A DNA stretch of 64,000 nt, taken from NCBI RefSeq assembly GCF_016219575.1, contig NZ_JACRMG010000036.1:1-64000 (forward strand), given 5' to 3'. The notes below the pieces were generated by a model, which did no database searches, was not told where the DNA came from, and saw nothing but the letters and a program-made list of their open reading frames with translations. Position 1 is the stretch's first letter, and every line of letters begins with the position of its first letter. A program made the translations under genes and the position numbers. Positions 40,229 to 49,350 of this stretch are shown here, piece by piece. The DNA is from Bradyrhizobium sp. Its GTDB lineage: Bacteria; Pseudomonadota; Alphaproteobacteria; Rhizobiales; Xanthobacteraceae.

Positions 40229-41029
40229 ATGAACAGACCTCGCCGGCACACTCTCCTGATAGCAACGGCGCTGGCGGCGTCGACGATCGGAATTGCCCTG
40301 CCCCCGCCGGCCGCGGCCGAGCTCGCCGCCATCGCCTCGCGGCAGCGCGCCGAGAAGAAGCATTTCACCGACAGCGAGATCGTCGAAGGCTTCATGAAGA
40401 CGGCGTTCGGCGCCGAATACCATCTGGCCGGCCGCGTCGACCGCATCCGCAAATACGAGGTACCGGTGCGCGTGTTCGCCGACGGCCGCGCCGACCGCAG
40501 GGCGCAGATCGGCAAGATCGTCGCCGACATCGCTACGCGCGTGCGCCATCTCGACATCGCCATGGTGGACAGCAACGAGGCCGCCAACGTGCTGGTCAAG
40601 CTGGTGCGCGACCGCGACCTGTTCCGGACCATCTCGACCTTCTACGGCGGCGAGCGCGCCAGGGAGATCAAGTCCTCGCTCGATCCGCAATGCCTCTCCG
40701 GCTTCCGCAAGAACGAGAAGTTCGAGATCGAGCATTCCGACGTGATCCTCACCGTCGACAACGGCGACTTCGTCTTCCTCGACTGCGCCTATGAGGAACT
40801 GCTGCAGTCGCTCGGTCCGATCAACGACACCGCGAGCGTGCCGTGGACCATGTTCAACGACAACGTCTCCATGGGCTTCTTCGACGTCTACGACCAGTAT
40901 CTGCTCAACCTGCTGTACGATCCCCGCATCAAGGCCGGCATGACCGTGCAGGAGGTGAAGGCGGTGCTGCCCGCGGTGCTCGCCGACGTGCGGATTTGGG
41001 TGAAGCAGGTCAACGGGCTGGCGGATTGA
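40229..41029 (+). CDS. DUF2927 family exported protein
   Basis: A 266-residue protein from the ATG at 40229. It has a signal peptide (LLIATALAASTIGIALPPPA). The body has HFTDSEIVEGFMKTAFGAEY, then VPVRVFADGRADRRAQIGKI, VDSNEAANVLVKLVRDRDLF and DFVFLDCAYEELLQSLGPIN followed by MGFFDVYDQYLLNLLYDPRI. This is the DUF2927 pattern, a family related to metzincin-like proteins of unknown role. It follows the transpeptidase gene by 70 bp in the same direction. Confidence 0.75.
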   Translation: MNRPRRHTLLIATALAASTIGIALPPPAAAELAAIASRQRAEKKHFTDSEIVEGFMKTAFGAEYHLAGRVDRIRKYEVPVRVFADGRADRRAQIGKIVADIATRVRHLDIAMVDSNEAANVLVKLVRDRDLFRTISTFYGGERAREIKSSLDPQCLSGFRKNEKFEIEHSDVILTVDNGDFVFLDCAYEELLQSLGPINDTASVPWTMFNDNVSMGFFDVYDQYLLNLLYDPRIKAGMTVQEVKAVLPAVLADVRIWVKQVNGLAD

Positions 41030-41048
41030 GAAGCGCTCTCGCGCCGCT

Positions 41049-41135
41049 GTAGGATGGGTAGAGCGCGAGCGAAACCCATCGAGGACTTTCAGCGGGCGCA
41101 GATGATGGGTTTCGCTCGCGCTCTACCCATCCTAC
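41049..41135. repeat. Intergenic palindrome family B, copy 2
   Basis: GTAGGATGGGTAGAGCGCGA on the left and CGCGCTCTACCCATCCTAC on the right; the same family as 32078-32160, with a longer arm. Confidence 0.8.
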
Positions 41136-41141
41136 AATTTT

Positions 41142-42230
41142 TCATACTTTTCCCTTGCCGCAGATTCCCTTCAGGGCCCGCCACTCCGCGTCGGTGAGCA
41201 GCGGCGGCCCCTTCGGGGTCTGGTCTTCCCTGCTCATCCGCGCCAGCCGGTCCTCGCTCAGCGGATGGGTCGAGATGATAGTCAGGCCCTTGCCGCCTTC
41301 CTTGCCGGTGACGCGCAGCATCAACTCGCCCATGGCCTTGGGCGGGCGGCCGAGCTTCTTCATCACGTCGATCGAGAACGTGTCGGCGGCGGTCTCGGCC
41401 TCGCGCGAATGGGAAGAGGTCACCAGGGTGCGCGAGGCGAAGATCACGGCGCTCGAGCCGGTGATGTCGCCGAACAACAGGCCGATCAGGAACGAGGTGC
41501 CGCCGTTGTAGATCAGGCCGCGCATGTTGTCGCGATGCCTGAGATGGCCGAGCTCGTGGGCGATCACGCCGGCGATCTCGTCGGGGTTGTGGGCCTTGGC
41601 GATCAGGCTGTCGAACATGATGATCTTGCCGCCCGGCAGCGCCAGCGCGTTCGGGATCTCGCTCGACAGCACGGCGGACTGCACGGAATCGTCGAGACCG
41701 GCGGCATTGCGCAGCGTCGTGACCAGCTTGTCGAAGGCGGCCTGTCCGGCGGGGCTGCTGTCGCAGACCTTCTCGCCGAACACGAACTTCACCTGCTTTT
41801 CGGCAACGTCGCCGAAGCGCCGCTCGAAGGATTCCGGCACCAGCGGCGCGAGGCGGTCGGCCGCGAGCGGCACGCCGTAGAGGACGACCACCACGATCGA
41901 GACGGCGGCGGCGAGCGACCAGCCGACGATCTTTGCCACGCCGCGGCGGCCGAGATGATGTTCGTCGAGATCAGCGGTGCGGGAAGTCAGCTCGGCCGCC
42001 AGCGCGGCATCGCGGATCTCGAGCCGCGCCAGCGCCGGCGCGGTCTGGCAGGAGACGCGCAGCGTGCCGGGCGCGCTGTCGGCGCGGCGGATATCGGCAA
42101 AGGGCCACCTTGCCCTGATCTCGCCGTCGACGGCGATCTCCAACGCATCGGCGAAGGCAAGCGTCGCGGCATGACGCCGGCTCGACGTACCGTCGAAGTA
42201 GATCACGGATTCGCTGCCGGTCGCGTTCAT
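41142..42230 (-). CDS. M48-family metalloprotease
   Basis: A 362-residue protein. Residues 1-90 form a PH-like N-terminal region; a membrane segment lies at about 105-125 (IVGWSLAAAVSIVVVVLYGV). The protease domain has AGVIAHELGHLRHRDNM, i.e. the HExxH zinc motif, preceded by ALALPGGKIIMFDSLIAKA, and a downstream ETAADTF giving the third ligand Glu. Family members such as BepA/LoiP act on outer-membrane proteins in the envelope. The next gene starts 3 bp upstream, so it shares an operon with the DUF898 protein. Confidence 0.9.
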   Translation of the reverse strand: MNATGSESVIYFDGTSSRRHAATLAFADALEIAVDGEIRARWPFADIRRADSAPGTLRVSCQTAPALARLEIRDAALAAELTSRTADLDEHHLGRRGVAKIVGWSLAAAVSIVVVVLYGVPLAADRLAPLVPESFERRFGDVAEKQVKFVFGEKVCDSSPAGQAAFDKLVTTLRNAAGLDDSVQSAVLSSEIPNALALPGGKIIMFDSLIAKAHNPDEIAGVIAHELGHLRHRDNMRGLIYNGGTSFLIGLLFGDITGSSAVIFASRTLVTSSHSREAETAADTFSIDVMKKLGRPPKAMGELMLRVTGKEGGKGLTIISTHPLSEDRLARMSREDQTPKGPPLLTDAEWRALKGICGKGKV

Positions 42231-42233
42231 GCG

Positions 42234-43409
42234 TCAGAATCCCGCGACATCGAGGCCGTCGGCGATGCCTTCGCCGACCGCGCTCGCAAGCTCGCCCTTC
42301 CCCGTGACATTGGCCGCCGCCGCAATGTTGGTGACCACCGTCGTCGCCAATATCTTCGCCCAGAGATCGCGCGTCAGATAGAGCCGGGTGACGACGCTGA
42401 GCGCCAGCGCCAGCGCCATGTAGCCGATCACGGTCACGACGAGCAGCGGGATGTTCTGCATCAGGGCGTCCGGCCCCGCCGCCGCACCGGCGGCCGCGCC
42501 ACCGAGACCGCCGACCAGCGCAGCCACGGCGCCAACGAGGGTGGCGAACACCGTTCCCAGCAGCATGTACCAGCCGATCGTCTTCCAGTAGAGGCCCTGC
42601 AACGCGTCGGATTGCAGTTTCGATTCCAGGGTGACGTCGCCGAAGCGGATGCCCGACACCCACCAGCGCCACTCCACGGTCTTGTAGTGCGCGTAGAGGA
42701 ACGGCAGCGCGGGAAACAGCAGGAGGGCGAGCGGGGTGACGAGGTAGAGCCACCAGATGCGCTTGAAGAACTCCCAGCCGCTGCCCTCGAAGCGCCCTTG
42801 CAGGTCGCCGTACCAGGAATGCTGCATCTTGTAGCGCTCCAGCGCAGCCGCGCGCCACGGCCATGCGAGGCCGAGCGTGACGGCGGTGAGCAGCATCCAC
42901 ACCGAGGCATGCAAGGCATAGAGCCAGCCCGAGCCGTCCATCCAGAACCGCACGCCGCGCCACACCGTGCGGGTCAGCCGGTAGCGCCGCGCGCGATAGA
43001 TCGCGAACTCGCCGAACACGAAGAAGGCGGCGATCAGCGGGATGCTGGCCAGCGCCTGCCAATGCTCGGCTTCGACGCTGACGAGGAAATAGGCGAGGTA
43101 GATCGGCACCAGGATGGCCAGCGCGATCAGGAAGCCGATCAGGAGCTCGCGGGCACGGCCGGTATACTCGGCGGCATCACCGTCGATCACCGTGTTGGAC
43201 CAGAGATGCCTGCGGATGTCGGTGACCAGCCAGAACCGGTAGAAGCCGAGCGTGACCAGCTCCAGCCCTGCGCCGCGCGCGACCAGATGAAGGAAGCCGT
43301 TACGGTCGCCCGTGAATTCCACCGAGGCCGGCAGCGGCGGCGGTACCGGCACCGGCGGCACGGGCAGTGCCGGCGGGGGCACGATCGGAATCGAGGCGAA
43401 CTGGCTCAC
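42234..43409 (-). CDS. DUF898 (YjgN-like) integral membrane protein
   Basis: A 391-residue protein with a Pro-rich N-terminus (VPPPALPVPPVPVPPPLPAS) and FTGDRNGFLHLVARGAGLEL, then VTLGFYRFWLVTDIRRHLWS, the DUF898 signature. At least six membrane segments follow, and a repeat-like second GWEFFKRIWWLYLVTPLALL unit. DUF898 proteins often neighbour M48 proteases, as here with only 3 bp between them, suggesting a joint envelope function. The role is unknown. Confidence 0.87.
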   Translation of the reverse strand: MSQFASIPIVPPPALPVPPVPVPPPLPASVEFTGDRNGFLHLVARGAGLELVTLGFYRFWLVTDIRRHLWSNTVIDGDAAEYTGRARELLIGFLIALAILVPIYLAYFLVSVEAEHWQALASIPLIAAFFVFGEFAIYRARRYRLTRTVWRGVRFWMDGSGWLYALHASVWMLLTAVTLGLAWPWRAAALERYKMQHSWYGDLQGRFEGSGWEFFKRIWWLYLVTPLALLLFPALPFLYAHYKTVEWRWWVSGIRFGDVTLESKLQSDALQGLYWKTIGWYMLLGTVFATLVGAVAALVGGLGGAAAGAAAGPDALMQNIPLLVVTVIGYMALALALSVVTRLYLTRDLWAKILATTVVTNIAAAANVTGKGELASAVGEGIADGLDVAGF

Positions 43410-43542
43410 GGATCAACTCCAGGCGGCGTCACGGACAGATTACAGCACGGATTAGTAGCCGGAAGTGTGATGGAGGTTTCGGACAAATGCGAGGCCTGGC
43501 TGGCTCATGTGTCGTCACCCGCGAATGCGGGTGACCCAGCCC

Positions 43543-43622
43543 CGTAGGGCGGATTAGCGAAGCGTAATCCGCCGCTAGTCATCCATGATGGCGGATTACG
43601 CCTTCGGCTAATCCGCCCTACG
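43543..43622. repeat. Intergenic palindrome family C, copy 2
   Basis: CGTAGGGCGGATTAGCGAAG on the left and TTCGGCTAATCCGCCCTACG on the right; same family as 37167-37246. It sits between the convergent-side end of the isovaleryl-CoA dehydrogenase gene and the DUF898 gene. Confidence 0.8.
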
Positions 43623-43631
43623 GGTCCTTGA

Positions 43632-44804
43632 TCACGCCGTCTTGTCGAACAGTTCGCGGCCGATCAGCATGCGGCGGATTTCGCTGGTGCCGGCGCCGAT
43701 TTCGTACAGCTTGGCGTCGCGCAGCAGGCGGCCGGTCGGATATTCGTTGATGTAGCCGTTGCCGCCCAGGAGCTGGATCGCGTCCAGCGCGCATTGCGTG
43801 GCCTTTTCCGCGGCATAAAGAATCGCGCCGGCGGCGTCTTCGCGGGTGGTCTCGCCGCGGTCGCAGGCTTTCGCCACCGCATACACATAGGCGCGCGAGG
43901 CGTTCATCGTCGTATACATGTCGGCGAGCTTGCCTTGCACCAGCTGGAACGCGCCAATCGGCTGGCCGAACTGCTTGCGCTCGTGCACGTAGGGCAGCAC
44001 CACGTCCATGCAGGCCTGCATGATGCCGATCGGACCCGCCGCCAGCACCGCGCGCTCATAGTCCAGTCCGCTCATCAAGACGTTGACGCCGCGGCCGACC
44101 TCGGCCAGCACGTTTTCTTCCGGCACCTCGCAATCCTCGAACACCAGCTCGCAGGTGTCGGAGCCGCGCATGCCGAGCTTGTCGAGCTTCTGCGCGGTAG
44201 AAAATCCCTTCATGCCCTTTTCGATGATGAAGGCGGTGATGCCGCGCGGCCCCGCATTCGGATCGGTCTTGGCATAGACCACCAGCGTGTCGGCGACCGG
44301 GCCGTTGGTGATCCACATCTTGTTGCCGTTGAGCACGAAGCGGTCGCCCTTCTTGTCGGCGCGAGTCTTCATCGAGACCACGTCGCTACCGGCGCCGGGC
44401 TCGGACATCGCGAGCGAGCCGACGTGATCGCCGGAAATCAACTTGGGCAGATATTTGCGCTTCTGCGCCTCGTTGCCGTTGCGGCGGATCTGGTTGACGC
44501 AGAGGTTGGAATGGGCGCCGTAGGACAACCCGACCGCGGCGGATGCGCGCGACATCTCTTCCACGGCGAGGCAATGCTCGAGATAGCCCAGCCCCGCACC
44601 GCCATATTCCTCCTCCACGGTGATGCCGTGCAGGCCGAGCGCGCCGATCTTCGGCCACAGATCGCGCGGAAACTGGTTGGAGCGGTCGATCTCGGCGGCG
44701 CGCGGGGCGATCTCGTTGGAGGAGAAGTCGTGCACGGTCTCGCGGATCGCATCCGCTGTCTCGCCGAGGTCGAAATTGAACATTTTATGCGCGTTGGCGA
44801 TCAT
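43632..44804 (-). CDS. ivd: Isovaleryl-CoA dehydrogenase
   Basis: A 390-residue acyl-CoA dehydrogenase starting at the ATG at 44804, which has a good ribosome site (GGGAGG) eight bases before it. MSEPGAGSDVVSMKTRADKK and KMWITNGPVADTLVVYAKTD are the FAD/substrate motifs; LDYERAVLAAGPIG carries the Glu that acts as catalytic base in isovaleryl-CoA dehydrogenases, and LLGGNGYINEYPTGRLLRDA ends the domain. The enzyme oxidises isovaleryl-CoA to 3-methylcrotonyl-CoA in leucine breakdown. No other leucine genes are nearby. It is transcribed divergently from the P450 genes. Confidence 0.88.
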   Translation of the reverse strand: MIANAHKMFNFDLGETADAIRETVHDFSSNEIAPRAAEIDRSNQFPRDLWPKIGALGLHGITVEEEYGGAGLGYLEHCLAVEEMSRASAAVGLSYGAHSNLCVNQIRRNGNEAQKRKYLPKLISGDHVGSLAMSEPGAGSDVVSMKTRADKKGDRFVLNGNKMWITNGPVADTLVVYAKTDPNAGPRGITAFIIEKGMKGFSTAQKLDKLGMRGSDTCELVFEDCEVPEENVLAEVGRGVNVLMSGLDYERAVLAAGPIGIMQACMDVVLPYVHERKQFGQPIGAFQLVQGKLADMYTTMNASRAYVYAVAKACDRGETTREDAAGAILYAAEKATQCALDAIQLLGGNGYINEYPTGRLLRDAKLYEIGAGTSEIRRMLIGRELFDKTA

Positions 44805-45002
44805 GGCGGGCCTCCCGGCAAAGTGGCTTTGTTGCACAAGCCTTTAGCTTGGTGCGGCGCGGTTGTCACGGGAAAATGATACGGTGCCGTATCGTTTCCC
44901 GGAAAACTCCGCCCTTGCGGCCGGCCGCCGCAAGGGGTGTAATAGCCTAAAACATTGCCGCGCCGGCCATGTACCGGCGCCTGCACTCTCGGGAGAAGCC
45001 GC

Positions 45003-46274
45003 ATGCACGGAACCATCGAACAAGCGGGCGAAGCCTCACTGCGCGAGGCGCGGGAAAAAGCCAATTCGATGCGGCTGGAGGATTTCGATCCCGGCCATCC
45101 CGAGCTGTTCCAGACGGATACGCACTGGCCGTATTTCGACCGGCTGCGCAAGGAAGACCCCGTCCATTACTGCAAGGATTCGATGTTCGGGCCGTACTGG
45201 TCGGTGACCAAGTACAACGACATCATGGCCGTCGACACCAATCACGGCGTGTTCTCCTCGGCTGCCGCGCTCGGCGGCATCACCATCCGCGACGCCCCGC
45301 CGGACCTGCGCCGCGAAAGCTTCATCGCCATGGACCAGCCGCGCCATTCGGCGCAGCGCAAGACCGTGGCGCCGATGTTCACGCCGGACAATCTCGACGA
45401 GCTCGCCATCAACATCCGCAAGCGCTCGGCAAGCTGCCTCGACAATCTGCCGCGAAACGAGGTGTTCGATTTCGTCGACACCGTCGCGATCGAGCTGACC
45501 ACGCAGATGCTGGCGGTGCTGTTCGACTTCCCCTGGGAGGACCGCCGCAAGCTGACGCGCTGGTCCGACGTCGCCACCACCCTGCCCGGCCCCGGCGGCC
45601 TGGTCGCGACCGACGAGGAGCGGATGGCCGAGCTGAACGAATGCGCCGGCTATTTCGCCAAGCTGTGGAAGGAACGCGCCAGCGGGCCGCCGCGCAACGA
45701 CCTGTTGTCGCTGATGGCGCACAACGATGCGACGCGGAACATGGACCCGAAAAACTTCCTCGGCAACCTGATCCTGCTGATCGTCGGCGGCAACGACACC
45801 ACGCGCAACACCATGACAGGCAGCCTCTATGCCCTGCACAGGCATCCCGACCAATACAGGAAATTGCGCGAGAATCCGGCGCTGCTCGACACCTTCGTGC
45901 CCGAAGTGATCCGCTGGCAGACGCCGCTCGCGCACATGCGCCGCACCGCGCTGGCCGACACCGAGATTGGCGGCAAGAAGATCAGGAAGGGCGAAAAGGT
46001 CGTGATGTGGTACGTCTCCGGCAACCGCGACGATGAGGTGATCGAGAAGCCCTACGACTTCATCATCGACCGCGCGCGGCCGCGCACCCATATCTCGTTC
46101 GGCTTCGGTATCCACCGCTGCGTCGGCATGCGGCTGGCCGAGCTGCAACTGAAGATCATCTGGGAAGAGATCTTCAAGCGCTTCGACAGGATCGAGGTGG
46201 TCGATGAGCCGAAGCGGGTTTATTCCAGCTTCATCAAGGGCTACGAGACCCTCCCGGTACGCATTGCCGCATAG
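45003..46274 (+). CDS. Cytochrome P450, first of a tandem pair
   Basis: A 423-residue soluble P450. The I-helix oxygen-binding motif GGNDTTRNT, the K-helix EVIR in VPEVIRWQTPLAHMRRTA, and the heme loop FGFGIHRCVGMRLAELQ with the axial Cys are all present. The start at 45003 follows a GGGAGAAGC site. The terminal SSFIKGYETLPVRI resembles CYP153-type alkane/fatty-acid hydroxylases, but that subfamily assignment is tentative. No ferredoxin or reductase gene is adjacent. The second P450 begins 77 bp after the stop. Confidence 0.92.
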   Translation: MHGTIEQAGEASLREAREKANSMRLEDFDPGHPELFQTDTHWPYFDRLRKEDPVHYCKDSMFGPYWSVTKYNDIMAVDTNHGVFSSAAALGGITIRDAPPDLRRESFIAMDQPRHSAQRKTVAPMFTPDNLDELAINIRKRSASCLDNLPRNEVFDFVDTVAIELTTQMLAVLFDFPWEDRRKLTRWSDVATTLPGPGGLVATDEERMAELNECAGYFAKLWKERASGPPRNDLLSLMAHNDATRNMDPKNFLGNLILLIVGGNDTTRNTMTGSLYALHRHPDQYRKLRENPALLDTFVPEVIRWQTPLAHMRRTALADTEIGGKKIRKGEKVVMWYVSGNRDDEVIEKPYDFIIDRARPRTHISFGFGIHRCVGMRLAELQLKIIWEEIFKRFDRIEVVDEPKRVYSSFIKGYETLPVRIAA

Positions 46275-46351
46275 CCGATATGCCCGAGACAGCGCGCACC
46301 CCTGCGCGTAAAATGATGGCCAAATCTGACTCGCATCCGGGAACGAACACG

Positions 46352-47626
46352 ATGAACGTCCACGCAGCCGTCCGCCCCGACAAGGCCGAACGCCTCGCTC
46401 GCGCCCGCGACGAGGCTTATTCGACTCCCTTGAAGGATTTCCATCCCGGCGCGCCAAGACTGTTCCAGGACGATACGCTGTGGCCGTGGTTCGAGCGGCT
46501 GCGCAAGGAAGAACCGGTGCATTACTGCACCAACGCGCCGATCGAGCCGTACTGGTCCGTCGTGAAGTACAACGACATCATGACGGTCGACACCAGCCAT
46601 CATTTGTTCTCCTCGGATGCGGCGCTCGGCGGCATCAACATCCGCGACGCCCCGGTCGGCTACGACTGGCCGAGCTTCATCGCCATGGACCAACCGAAGC
46701 ATTCGGCGCAGCGCAAGACGGTGTCGCCGATGTTCACGCCGACGCATCTGGACGAGCTGGCAAGGCTGATCCGCGGCCGCACCATCAAGGTGCTGGACAA
46801 TCTGCCGCGCAACGAGACCTTCAACTTCGTCGAGCGCGTCTCGATCGAGCTCACCACGCAGATGCTGGCGACGCTGTTCGATTTCCCGTTCGAGGAGCGG
46901 CGCAAGCTGACGCGCTGGTCCGACGTCTCGACCGCGCTGCCCAAGAGCGGCGTCGTCTCCTCGCCGGAAGAGCGCCGCCGCGAGATGGACGAATGCCGCG
47001 CCTACATGTCGAAGCTGTGGAACGAGCGCGTCAACGCGCCGCCGAAGAACGACCTGCTGTCGATGATGGCGCACAGCGACGCCACGCGGCACATGGATCC
47101 CGACAATCTGATGGGCAACATCATCCTGCTCATCGTCGGCGGCAACGACACCACCCGCAACACCATGAGCGGCTCGGTGCTGGCGCTCAACGAGCATCCC
47201 GATCAATACAGGAAGCTGCGCGAGAATCCGGACCTCATCGAATCGATGGTGCCGGAAGTGATCCGCTGGCAGACGCCGCTCGCCCATATGCGGCGCACGG
47301 CGCTGCAAGACACCGAGCTCGGCGGCAAGAAGATCAAGAAGGGCGACCGCGTCGTGATGTGGTACGTCTCAGGCAACCGCGACGAGGAAGCGATCGAGCG
47401 GCCGGAGGAATTTCTGATCGACCGCGCCCGGCCGCGCACGCATCTGTCGTTCGGCTTCGGCATCCACCGCTGCGTCGGCATGCGGCTCGCCGAGCTGCAG
47501 CTGCGCATCGTCTGGCAGGAGATGCTGAAGCGTTTCGAGAAGATCGAGGTGGTCGGCGAGCCGAAGCGGGTCTATTCCTCCTTCGTGCGCGGCATCGAGC
47601 AGCTGCCGGTGCGCATCCCCGGATAA
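46352..47626 (+). CDS. Cytochrome P450, second of a tandem pair
   Basis: A 424-residue protein, very similar to its neighbour: GGNDTTRNTMSGSV, VPEVIRWQTPLAHMRRTALQ and FGFGIHRCVGMRLAELQ are shared, and the tail reads SSFVRGIEQLPVRI. The two are probably a tandem duplication with later divergence at the N-terminus and in the substrate region (HYCTNAPIEPYWS against HYCKDSMFGPYWS). I chose the ATG at 46352 by alignment with the first copy; starts at 46280 and 46313 are also in frame. A thioesterase gene follows 12 bp later. Confidence 0.9.
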   Translation: MNVHAAVRPDKAERLARARDEAYSTPLKDFHPGAPRLFQDDTLWPWFERLRKEEPVHYCTNAPIEPYWSVVKYNDIMTVDTSHHLFSSDAALGGINIRDAPVGYDWPSFIAMDQPKHSAQRKTVSPMFTPTHLDELARLIRGRTIKVLDNLPRNETFNFVERVSIELTTQMLATLFDFPFEERRKLTRWSDVSTALPKSGVVSSPEERRREMDECRAYMSKLWNERVNAPPKNDLLSMMAHSDATRHMDPDNLMGNIILLIVGGNDTTRNTMSGSVLALNEHPDQYRKLRENPDLIESMVPEVIRWQTPLAHMRRTALQDTELGGKKIKKGDRVVMWYVSGNRDEEAIERPEEFLIDRARPRTHLSFGFGIHRCVGMRLAELQLRIVWQEMLKRFEKIEVVGEPKRVYSSFVRGIEQLPVRIPG

Positions 47627-47638
47627 GGCGCAGGCGCC

Positions 47639-48076
47639 ATGAGCGGGGCGGATCGCATCAAGCAGCTCGCCGGCATCATGGAACTGCCGGGATTCTCGAA
47701 GTCGGTCGGGATGCGCGTCGTGTCGGCCGAATCGGGCAAGCTAACGATGGCACTCGTGAAGCGGCCTGACTTGACGCAGTTCTTCGGCCATTTCCATGGC
47801 GGCGTCATCGCCGGCCTTGCCGATCATGCCGCGGGCGCGTGCGCCACATTGTCGATGCCTGAAGGCAAGATCGCGGTGAGCGTCGAGATCAAGATCAACT
47901 TCCTAGCGCCAGCGGATGGCGAGGAAATCATCGCTCGTGCCGAGATAATCCAGGGTGGCTCTACCATCAGCGTCGTCAAGGTCGAGGTATCGTCGCGAAA
48001 GGCGGGCGCCGAGCGCATCTGCGCCTTTGCCACCGCCACGATGCGCGCGATGGACTTGCCGGCCGGTTTCCGCTGA
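47639..48076 (+). CDS. PaaI-type hotdog thioesterase
   Basis: A 145-residue protein with the hotdog signature HFHGGVIAGLADHAAGACAT, followed by SVEIKINFLAPADGEEIIAR and TISVVKVEVSSRKAGAERIC. The HxHGG and the Asp in GLADHA are the catalytic region of PaaI-type acyl-CoA thioesterases. It is only 12 bp downstream of the second P450, so co-expression is likely and a role in releasing an oxidised acyl-CoA is plausible. Confidence 0.88.
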   Translation: MSGADRIKQLAGIMELPGFSKSVGMRVVSAESGKLTMALVKRPDLTQFFGHFHGGVIAGLADHAAGACATLSMPEGKIAVSVEIKINFLAPADGEEIIARAEIIQGGSTISVVKVEVSSRKAGAERICAFATATMRAMDLPAGFR

Positions 48077-48200
48077 GCAGCAGCCTATACAATTCCGGCA
48101 TAGCGGCTGGAACCAGATAGGAAGAGGAACAAGCCCGCTTCCGGTTTAAAGGCTTGGGCCGAGACGGCGCGCATACGCGCCCTCACCAGCCGAGGCCCCG

Positions 48201-48752
48201 ATGAACATCGCCGCTCCCGCCGATACCGCCGTCCAGACCGACTGGCCCGACGCCATCTACCGCACGCTGAAGGCGCATGGCGTCGCGCAAATCTCCTATG
48301 TGCCGGATGCCGGCCATTCCCGGCTGATCGAGCTGTCCCATGCCGATCCGGCGATTGCGACCACGGTGCTGACGACGGAAGAGGAAGGCGTGGCGCTTTC
48401 CGCCGGCGCCTGGCTCGGCGGCGACCGCGCGGCGCTGCTGATGCAGTCCTCGGGCGTCGGCAACTGCGTCAACATGCTGTCGCTGCTGGCAAGCTGCCGT
48501 TTTCCGTTCCTCACGCTGGTGACCATGCGCGGCGAGTGGGCCGAGTTCAATCCGTGGCAGATCCCGATGGGCAAGGCCACCGCTCAGGCCTTCGAGATCA
48601 TGGGCGTCACCGTGTTCCGGCTGGAGCAGCCGGAGGATGCCGAGGAAGTGGTTTCGGCCGCCTGCTCGCTCGCCTTCGAGAGCGACCAGCCGATCGCAAT
48701 CCTGATCGCGCAGCGCATGCTCGGCCGCAAGAAATGGACGGAGACGAAGTGA
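48201..48752 (+). CDS. TPP enzyme alpha subunit, sulfopyruvate decarboxylase-like (PYR domain)
   Basis: A 183-residue protein, only the PYR half of a TPP enzyme: AIYRTLKAHGVAQISYVPDA, VLTTEEEGVALSAGAWLGGD (with the activating Glu), LLMQSSGVGNCVNMLSLLAS and RGEWAEFNPWQIPMGKATAQ. Split alpha/beta arrangement is typical of sulfopyruvate decarboxylase (ComD/ComE) and phosphonopyruvate decarboxylase. It overlaps the beta subunit gene by one base (TGATG). The real 2-oxoacid substrate is not determined. Confidence 0.82.
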   Translation: MNIAAPADTAVQTDWPDAIYRTLKAHGVAQISYVPDAGHSRLIELSHADPAIATTVLTTEEEGVALSAGAWLGGDRAALLMQSSGVGNCVNMLSLLASCRFPFLTLVTMRGEWAEFNPWQIPMGKATAQAFEIMGVTVFRLEQPEDAEEVVSAACSLAFESDQPIAILIAQRMLGRKKWTETK

Positions 48753-49342
48753 TGACGAAGAACTCCCTGCTCGATCGCCGCGAGGCGGTGAAGGCGTTGC
48801 TGGCCGATCGCGGCGATCTGCTTGTCGTCACCGGCCTCGGCTCATCGTCCTACGACGCCTTCGATGCCGGCGACCATGCCGGCAATTTCTATCTCTGGGG
48901 CGCGATGGGCGGCGCGGGCGTGATGGGCCTTGGGCTGGCGCAGGCGCAACCGAAGCGGCCCGTGCTTGTCATCACCGGCGACGGCGAGCAGTTGATGGGC
49001 ATCGGCGGGCTGCTGACCATCGCCGCGCGCAAGCCGCAGAACCTGTCCATCGCCGTGCTCGACAACGGGCATTTCGGCGAGACCGGCATGCAGCGCAGCC
49101 ATTCCGGCCTCGGCGCGAAGCTGGACGCGATCGCGCGCGGCGCAGGCATTCCGTCGGTGGTCGAGATCACCGACATGGCCGGCGTCGCGGCGTTCCGCAG
49201 CGAAGTCCATCGTATCGGAAACGGACCGAAGCTGGCGCTGATCCGCATCTCGACCGATCACGTCGACCGCGCGCTGCCGCCGCGCGACGGCGTGTTCCTG
49301 AAGAACCGCTTTCGCCAGCACCTCGGCCTTGCGGTGTCGTGA
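48752..49342 (+). CDS. TPP enzyme beta subunit, sulfopyruvate decarboxylase-like (PP domain)
   Basis: A 196-residue PP domain. GAMGGAGVMGLGLAQAQPKR and the cofactor motif GDGEQLMGIGGLLTIAARKP with a following AVLDNGHFGETGMQ (GDG...N) bind Mg-TPP. Together with the upstream PYR-domain protein it makes a complete heteromeric 2-oxoacid decarboxylase. The start overlaps the alpha stop. The LysR gene reads convergently from the other side. Confidence 0.82.
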   Translation: MTKNSLLDRREAVKALLADRGDLLVVTGLGSSSYDAFDAGDHAGNFYLWGAMGGAGVMGLGLAQAQPKRPVLVITGDGEQLMGIGGLLTIAARKPQNLSIAVLDNGHFGETGMQRSHSGLGAKLDAIARGAGIPSVVEITDMAGVAAFRSEVHRIGNGPKLALIRISTDHVDRALPPRDGVFLKNRFRQHLGLAVS

Positions 49343-49350
49343 GAAAGGCG

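Noticed and set aside
41265..43547. 760-codon plus-strand frame
   Set aside because: Antisense of the M48 and DUF898 genes; product is low-complexity and spans two real genes.
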